From assembly GCA_910585795.1 (NCBI GenBank), contig CAJUFV010000272.1:1-34208 (forward strand): DNA of 34,208 nt. The letters run 5' to 3'. Origin of the DNA: an uncultured Clostridia bacterium (lineage in GTDB: Bacteria > Bacillota > Clostridia > UBA1381). Both the position numbers and the translations under genes were made by a program. Within the stretch, counting starts at the first letter, position 1, and every line of letters begins with the position of its first letter. Of this stretch, positions 31,008 through 34,208 are shown one piece after another. The notes beneath the pieces were generated by a model. It was not told the DNA's origin. It did no database searches and saw only the letters and a program-made list of their open reading frames with translations.

Positions 31008-31012
31008 TTTTT

Positions 31013-31420
31013 TTAAATTTTTTTCAAAAATCTCGCGCATTTTTTCTTAACACTGTCCACTAATCTAAATTGCTTATCCGCTGAAAGGTCTGGATACATT
31101 ATTTTTACAACATCTATCCACTTTATATCCTCTTTACCGTTTATGTATTTATGCCGTATTATCCTGCGTATAAGGCTGTCAGGAATATTATCGACAAAAT
31201 GCTTTATGGCGTCCCTCTGGGCTTTTAATTGTTGACAACGCTGTATAGCAGTTGCACATTCATATGTAGCACCTTTAACCGACATAGTATGCTGTGTGTA
31301 TGGATAATCCTTGTCTGAACCTTTGACGGTATCGTGTACTGTGCTATCTCTTATGGTTTTATTTAATTCCTCAATTTCTGCAATAATACTACGGTACTGT
31401 TTTAAATCGTCCTTTGTCAA
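31013..31420 (-). CDS. RinA/DUF1492-like late-gene transcription activator
   Basis: A 135-residue protein. The N-terminal helical half contains DTVKGSDKDYPYTQHTMSVKG split over residues 30-50, a hallmark of this phage regulator group. The C-terminal half (about 97-135) resembles sigma region 4 (IPDSLIRRIIRHKYINGKED, then a second helix pair and a basic end). Relatives switch on packaging and structural operons in Firmicutes phages. The start is a TTG 9 bases after GGGAGG. It lies just before the three-repeat promoter, the standard location upstream of terminase. Confidence 0.78.
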   Translation of the reverse strand: MTKDDLKQYRSIIAEIEELNKTIRDSTVHDTVKGSDKDYPYTQHTMSVKGATYECATAIQRCQQLKAQRDAIKHFVDNIPDSLIRRIIRHKYINGKEDIKWIDVVKIMYPDLSADKQFRLVDSVKKKCARFLKKI

Positions 31421-31423
31421 TGG

Positions 31424-31714
31424 TTATTCCTCCCTGCTCCTTCTGTAATTCTTTATAATCTTACATATCATTTCATACGATACCCCAATACCTTCCGTAT
31501 TGGCTATCTGTTTACGTGTCTTACCGCTATTAAACAGTTTTATAATCTGCTCTTTTTCATACGGTGTTGTACGGTGATTTTTGTATATTGAAACTGCTTG
31601 CGGATTTTCTGTTTTATAAAATTTGCATTTACCACATTCCATCACTTTTAATGCTTTACAGCTTTCCGACCCTGCTTTGCTTTTGTGATATGCAAAGCAA
31701 TCTTTATGTACCAT
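31424..31714 (-). CDS. Small Zn-finger plus helix-turn-helix protein
   Basis: 96 residues. Cys6, Cys19, Cys27 and Cys30 (ECGKCKFYK) form a likely zinc site in the first third. Residues about 50-92 contain a helix-turn-helix like those of resolvase or RNA polymerase sigma-like small regulators (EQIIKLFNSGKTRKQIANTE). It is 3 bases from the RinA-like gene, and probably works in the same control step, binding DNA or RNA. The family is common in Clostridia phages but unnamed as far as I know. Confidence 0.68.
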   Translation of the reverse strand: MVHKDCFAYHKSKAGSESCKALKVMECGKCKFYKTENPQAVSIYKNHRTTPYEKEQIIKLFNSGKTRKQIANTEGIGVSYEMICKIIKNYRRSREE

Positions 31715-32238
31715 TATTTATCTCCTTTCGGCTCGTCCAATCTCTGTCGATATTCGGTAAAGTACCACATCAATTTGTCACGGAATATATCACGTGCTTT
31801 ATCCGCTGCCTGAAATGAAGAAAAATATACCTCACCAATACCGCGTAAATTGCCTGCCGCTCTGCATATAGATAACTTAGCTTCTATGTAACTATATGTA
31901 ATACACCATCGCTCGCCTTCATCATTCCAATCTACCGCCTCATCATTCAATGCCTGCCACTGACGCATACGGTGCATAAGCGTTTCAGCGTTGGCAATAT
32001 CTGCAGCGAGTTGTTCATCATTGTAGTAGTTACCTACTGAATAATTTTTGTCATCTTCCCGCATATTCTCTTCAGCCATATCACAATAACGGTCTTTGTA
32101 AACAGTATAATATTTTTGTTCTTTATTCACTCTCTCATATCCTGTACTCGGTCTTTCGCTTTCCGCCGCGTCAGCTTCTTTTTCCACAGGACGGCATATG
32201 TATTCTTTTCCGTCTATAATTAACTTTATATCACTCAT
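31714..32238 (-). CDS. Unknown phage protein, 174 aa
   Basis: The start is clear (AAGGAG, 8 bases). The N-terminus (SDIKLIIDGKEYICRP) is a short beta unit seen on many phage proteins of unknown role. The rest is helical, acidic and aromatic, and includes a WCITYSYIEAKL segment near residues 112-123. It has no membrane segment or known catalytic motif. Its stop touches the start of the zinc-finger gene, so they are co-translated. Confidence 0.68.
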   Translation of the reverse strand: MSDIKLIIDGKEYICRPVEKEADAAESERPSTGYERVNKEQKYYTVYKDRYCDMAEENMREDDKNYSVGNYYNDEQLAADIANAETLMHRMRQWQALNDEAVDWNDEGERWCITYSYIEAKLSICRAAGNLRGIGEVYFSSFQAADKARDIFRDKLMWYFTEYRQRLDEPKGDK

Positions 32239-32260
32239 TTTAAATTCTCCTTAATTCTTT

Positions 32261-32434
32261 TTACACTCCTATTGCATATTCCTCTATGAAGTCATTAATA
32301 CATTCCATTATGCGGTCATATGTATCTACTCCTACATAGGTTGCACTTTTGTTTATGCAATTGACCTCAAGTGTCTTGTCTTTAAAATTGTAATGTATGC
32401 TTATATCCATATCATCAGTACAGTGTCGGTTCAT
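32261..32434 (-). CDS. Unknown 57-residue acidic protein
   Basis: An ATG 8 bases after GGAGG opens 57 codons without interruption and fills the space between the ASCH-domain gene (3 bases away) and the next gene. The product is acidic, with His4, Cys5, Cys26 and Cys45 spread along it, and no recognisable motif. Its ribosome-binding site and tight packing support it as a real gene. Confidence 0.65.
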   Translation of the reverse strand: MNRHCTDDMDISIHYNFKDKTLEVNCINKSATYVGVDTYDRIMECINDFIEEYAIGV

Positions 32435-32437
32435 AAG

Positions 32438-33076
32438 TTATTCCTCCAATCTTTCAAATTCCTCTACATAACACCAACTCTGCGGCGGACGCTGTAAATA
32501 ACAATCTCTGCATTTATTTCCGTCAAGGTCTTTACAACCGTTTTCCTGTATAGAACGCCATAAGCATTCGCTGTCATATTTTTTAAACTCGCTTAACTTT
32601 TTCGGCTTGTCATATATTACAAGGTCGGATATGTGCCAAGTGTAGCCACTATTTTTGATACCCAAATATGCCTTTATGTCTTCAATCGTTAAACACGCCT
32701 GCTTTAACTTATTTGCTTGCGTATTATTTACACAATATAAAATATCGTCAAACACCGCTATTTTATCTATATCATCACATACAAACTCGCCTATGACTTT
32801 GCTATTTAAAACATAGTTATCTGGATAATTCTCATAACCTGCAACCTCCATCGAACAACCAAATTTTATCTTTCCGTTAGGTAAGCGATATAACTCGTCC
32901 AAAAACATAGATGCACTATATATAAATTGCTTAGGTTTTGTGCAATAGATATAACACTTAAATGGTACATCTATTTTCGGGCGGTTCTTGCGGATTTCCA
33001 CCGTCTTTTTACCGCTTGCGATTAACTCGCAAGATTTAGGCTTTATACTTAGTAATACTGCTTTTATTTCTTTCAT
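32438..33076 (-). CDS. ASCH-domain protein with C-terminal cysteine cluster
   Basis: 212 residues. The first half matches ASCH (PUA-like) domains: VLLSIKPKSCELIASGKKTV at 8-27, then EIRK near 27-30 and YIYCTKPK at about 42-49. These domains bind RNA or modified nucleic acids in many regulators. The C-terminal part (about 165-205) holds several cysteines (CKDLDGNKCRDCYLQ, then WCYVEEF), a probable zinc site. It may act on RNA or DNA bases, which is interesting near a DNA-modification cassette, but a direct link is not shown. Confidence 0.75.
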   Translation of the reverse strand: MKEIKAVLLSIKPKSCELIASGKKTVEIRKNRPKIDVPFKCYIYCTKPKQFIYSASMFLDELYRLPNGKIKFGCSMEVAGYENYPDNYVLNSKVIGEFVCDDIDKIAVFDDILYCVNNTQANKLKQACLTIEDIKAYLGIKNSGYTWHISDLVIYDKPKKLSEFKKYDSECLWRSIQENGCKDLDGNKCRDCYLQRPPQSWCYVEEFERLEE

Positions 33077-33088
33077 TTCAAAAACTCC

Positions 33089-33307
33089 TTAAATATGCAA
33101 TTTAAACGTATCCAATCTGCAAATGGTTTTATTACAGCTCTGGCAATAAACCATTTTACCAGCGATAGTCTTTTCTGCATTATCGTACATTTCTCCGTTA
33201 TAATCTTCACTTCCATCAAAATTCATATTGTATCTAATGCCTATAAGATTTGTTTTTGTATATACGCCTTCTGTGCTTCCGCAATGCGGACACTTATTAA
33301 ATTTCAT
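33089..33307 (-). CDS. Zinc-ribbon protein, 72 aa
   Basis: The CPHCG motif at residues 6-10 and CQSCN near 55-59 form a two-knuckle zinc ribbon, with an acidic, aromatic insertion between (about 25-45). Small Lar-like or restriction-alleviation-type zinc proteins and transcription-factor-like ribbons have this form. The ribosome-binding site is GAGGT. I cannot choose among roles. Confidence 0.7.
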   Translation of the reverse strand: MKFNKCPHCGSTEGVYTKTNLIGIRYNMNFDGSEDYNGEMYDNAEKTIAGKMVYCQSCNKTICRLDTFKLHI

Positions 33308-33731
33308 TCTGATACCTCGCTTTCAATGCCTGTTGTGCCACCTCGCGTGTAAGGAATACAGTTTTACCTATATCCGTAAAATAAATCTCAGTAGAAACAT
33401 AAGGATAATCTTCTCTTTCATAATGTAATTCCGCCATATAAGAAACTACACCATTATTATCTATGTAGTTCGATATAAAAATAGTTTCAACTGTGCATTC
33501 CTCCACAACCCCCTCACTAAGTTCATATACTGTATCGCCCACCTTACACGGAAGACGTTCAAGCCATCCCTTTTCCTCTGCGTCCTCATATTTAGCAAGT
33601 CGCTCTACCGCTATTCTTATCGGTTCACTGTTTCTTATCTCGCTGTCAAGCACTGTTTGGTCTATCGGCGGGAACTTAGACGCGTCAAGCGTCACAAATC
33701 CGTTTGGATATGCTTTTGTTAATCTATTCAT
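33297..33731 (-). CDS. Unknown phage protein, 144 aa
   Basis: A 144-residue protein. It has the common Clostridia-phage beginning MNRLTKAYPNGFVTLD, then RLAKYEDAEEKG near residues 44-55, a beta-rich part (KVGDTVYELSEGVVEE) near 62-77, and a helical end. Proteins of this pattern are widespread in phage accessory regions and have no assigned role. It overlaps the PAPS-reductase-like gene upstream by 8 bases. Confidence 0.68.
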   Translation of the reverse strand: MNRLTKAYPNGFVTLDASKFPPIDQTVLDSEIRNSEPIRIAVERLAKYEDAEEKGWLERLPCKVGDTVYELSEGVVEECTVETIFISNYIDNNGVVSYMAELHYEREDYPYVSTEIYFTDIGKTVFLTREVAQQALKARYQNEI

Positions 33732-34208
33732 TTGCTACCTCCTCAAAATCTTTATCCGTAAATTCATATTGTGTAAAATCTTCCTCCATCCACCAACGGA
33801 ATACATCATATCCGTTTTGCCACGTCATATTTTCCGTCTTGCCACGTTGTCGGCGTATATCAAGCATACGGTCAAAGGCGTGTATATACATCTGCTCATA
33901 TTTGGGGTATCTCCTAAACTCTGCATATCTACTACCCTTACCAGCCATAGGGCAACCAACACAACCAACACGGCTGAACTCGCAATATAAGGGGTTACAA
34001 GGTGTTTTGTTTTCTTTCAGGTAGTCCCATACATCTTGTTCTTGCCAGTCTATAATAGGATTTACAACGGTCGCTGACTGTCTTTCGCAACGCTCAAATA
34101 ATAAACGCTTATCGTCATTATCATTGTTAAGGATAATGCGCTTGTCTTTATTTCGGTTTATATCCTCATATATACCTCTCTTTGACCTTGCACGGCTCTC
34201 AGCCCACC
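33724..34208 (-). CDS. PAPS-reductase-family protein, partial (5' end outside the window)
   Basis: The gene is open at the right edge, so its start and N-terminal PP-loop are missing. The visible 160 residues have WAESRARSKRGIYEDIN at the beginning (the usual RxxES..R segment), NPIIDWQEQDVWDYL in the middle, and a cysteine group CNPLYCEFSRVGCVGCPM followed by a basic helical end, typical of phage members of the phosphoadenosine phosphosulfate reductase superfamily. Such enzymes activate or move sulfur on small molecules or nucleic acids. Its substrate here is unknown; DndC-like DNA or tRNA thiolation are possibilities. Confidence 0.82.
   Translation of the reverse strand, partial: WAESRARSKRGIYEDINRNKDKRIILNNDNDDKRLLFERCERQSATVVNPIIDWQEQDVWDYLKENKTPCNPLYCEFSRVGCVGCPMAGKGSRYAEFRRYPKYEQMYIHAFDRMLDIRRQRGKTENMTWQNGYDVFRWWMEEDFTQYEFTDKDFEEVANE

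Noticed and set aside
30969..31010. Short minus-strand ORF with Leu-Ser-Arg repeats (MSHLSRLSR...) over the 9-bp repeats
   Set aside because: There is no ribosome-binding site before it and it lies upstream of or across the -10 boxes; the repeats are better read as protein-binding sites.
1..34208. Search for tRNA genes, integrase, attachment sites and insertion sequences
   Set aside because: No cloverleaf, recombinase motif, transposase or duplicated att-like repeat was visible by eye; a tRNA scan was not possible.

Overview
The window is most of the late half of a tailed phage or prophage with a contractile tail. The base composition is AT-rich, the ribosome-binding sites are strong AGGAGG types, and the protein families (SPP1-type portal and minor head protein, DUF4355 scaffold, DUF3383/DUF3277 sheath and tube, RinA/DUF1492-like activator, VUT transporter) point to a Clostridia-type Firmicutes host, probably a gut anaerobe. 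No integrase, repressor, polymerase or host gene is visible, so I cannot tell a free phage from a prophage. The right edge cuts a gene.

Layout. Positions 58-2148 (+) hold six small unknown genes, each behind a good ribosome-binding site, ending at a bidirectional terminator (2257-2291). Everything else coding is on the minus strand and reads right to left. 33.7-34.2 kb is a partial PAPS-reductase-family gene; 31.0-33.7 kb holds small regulators and accessory genes, including an ASCH-domain protein, and ends with a RinA-like activator. 30.85-31.01 kb is a control region: three 9-bp tandem repeats, AT-rich -10 boxes without a good -35, an operator-like palindrome and a hairpin. 28.6-30.85 kb encodes a ParB-like protein, a DpdA-family DNA 7-deazaguanine transglycosylase, a YhhQ/VUT queuosine-precursor transporter and a short protein resembling the end of the small terminase. 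26.7-28.4 kb is terminase, 21.9-26.6 kb the head (portal, minor head, scaffold, decoration, capsid E), 18.8-21.9 kb connectors and sheath, 8.3-18.8 kb tube, frameshifted chaperone, tape measure and baseplate, 4.2-8.3 kb fibres and adhesion-like proteins, and 2.3-4.2 kb a type I signal peptidase, holin and amidase.

How it works together. The RinA-like protein probably switches on the late operon through the repeats just downstream of its own gene. Terminase packages DNA into the capsid E head, and a compact contractile tail with a peptidoglycan-cutting hub delivers it. Holin and amidase lyse the cell. The overlapping ParB-like/DpdA/YhhQ genes look like a salvage-type DNA modification cassette: import a 7-deazaguanine precursor, then exchange it for guanine in phage DNA.

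The most notable items are this DpdA cassette; a probable +1 programmed frameshift (TTT C) that joins a 60-residue hidden ORF to the tail chaperone; a roughly 97-nt plus-strand RNA candidate with a consensus promoter and a textbook terminator lying against all surrounding genes; a phage-borne signal peptidase with all catalytic motifs; and several hairpins between late genes that may set gene dosage.
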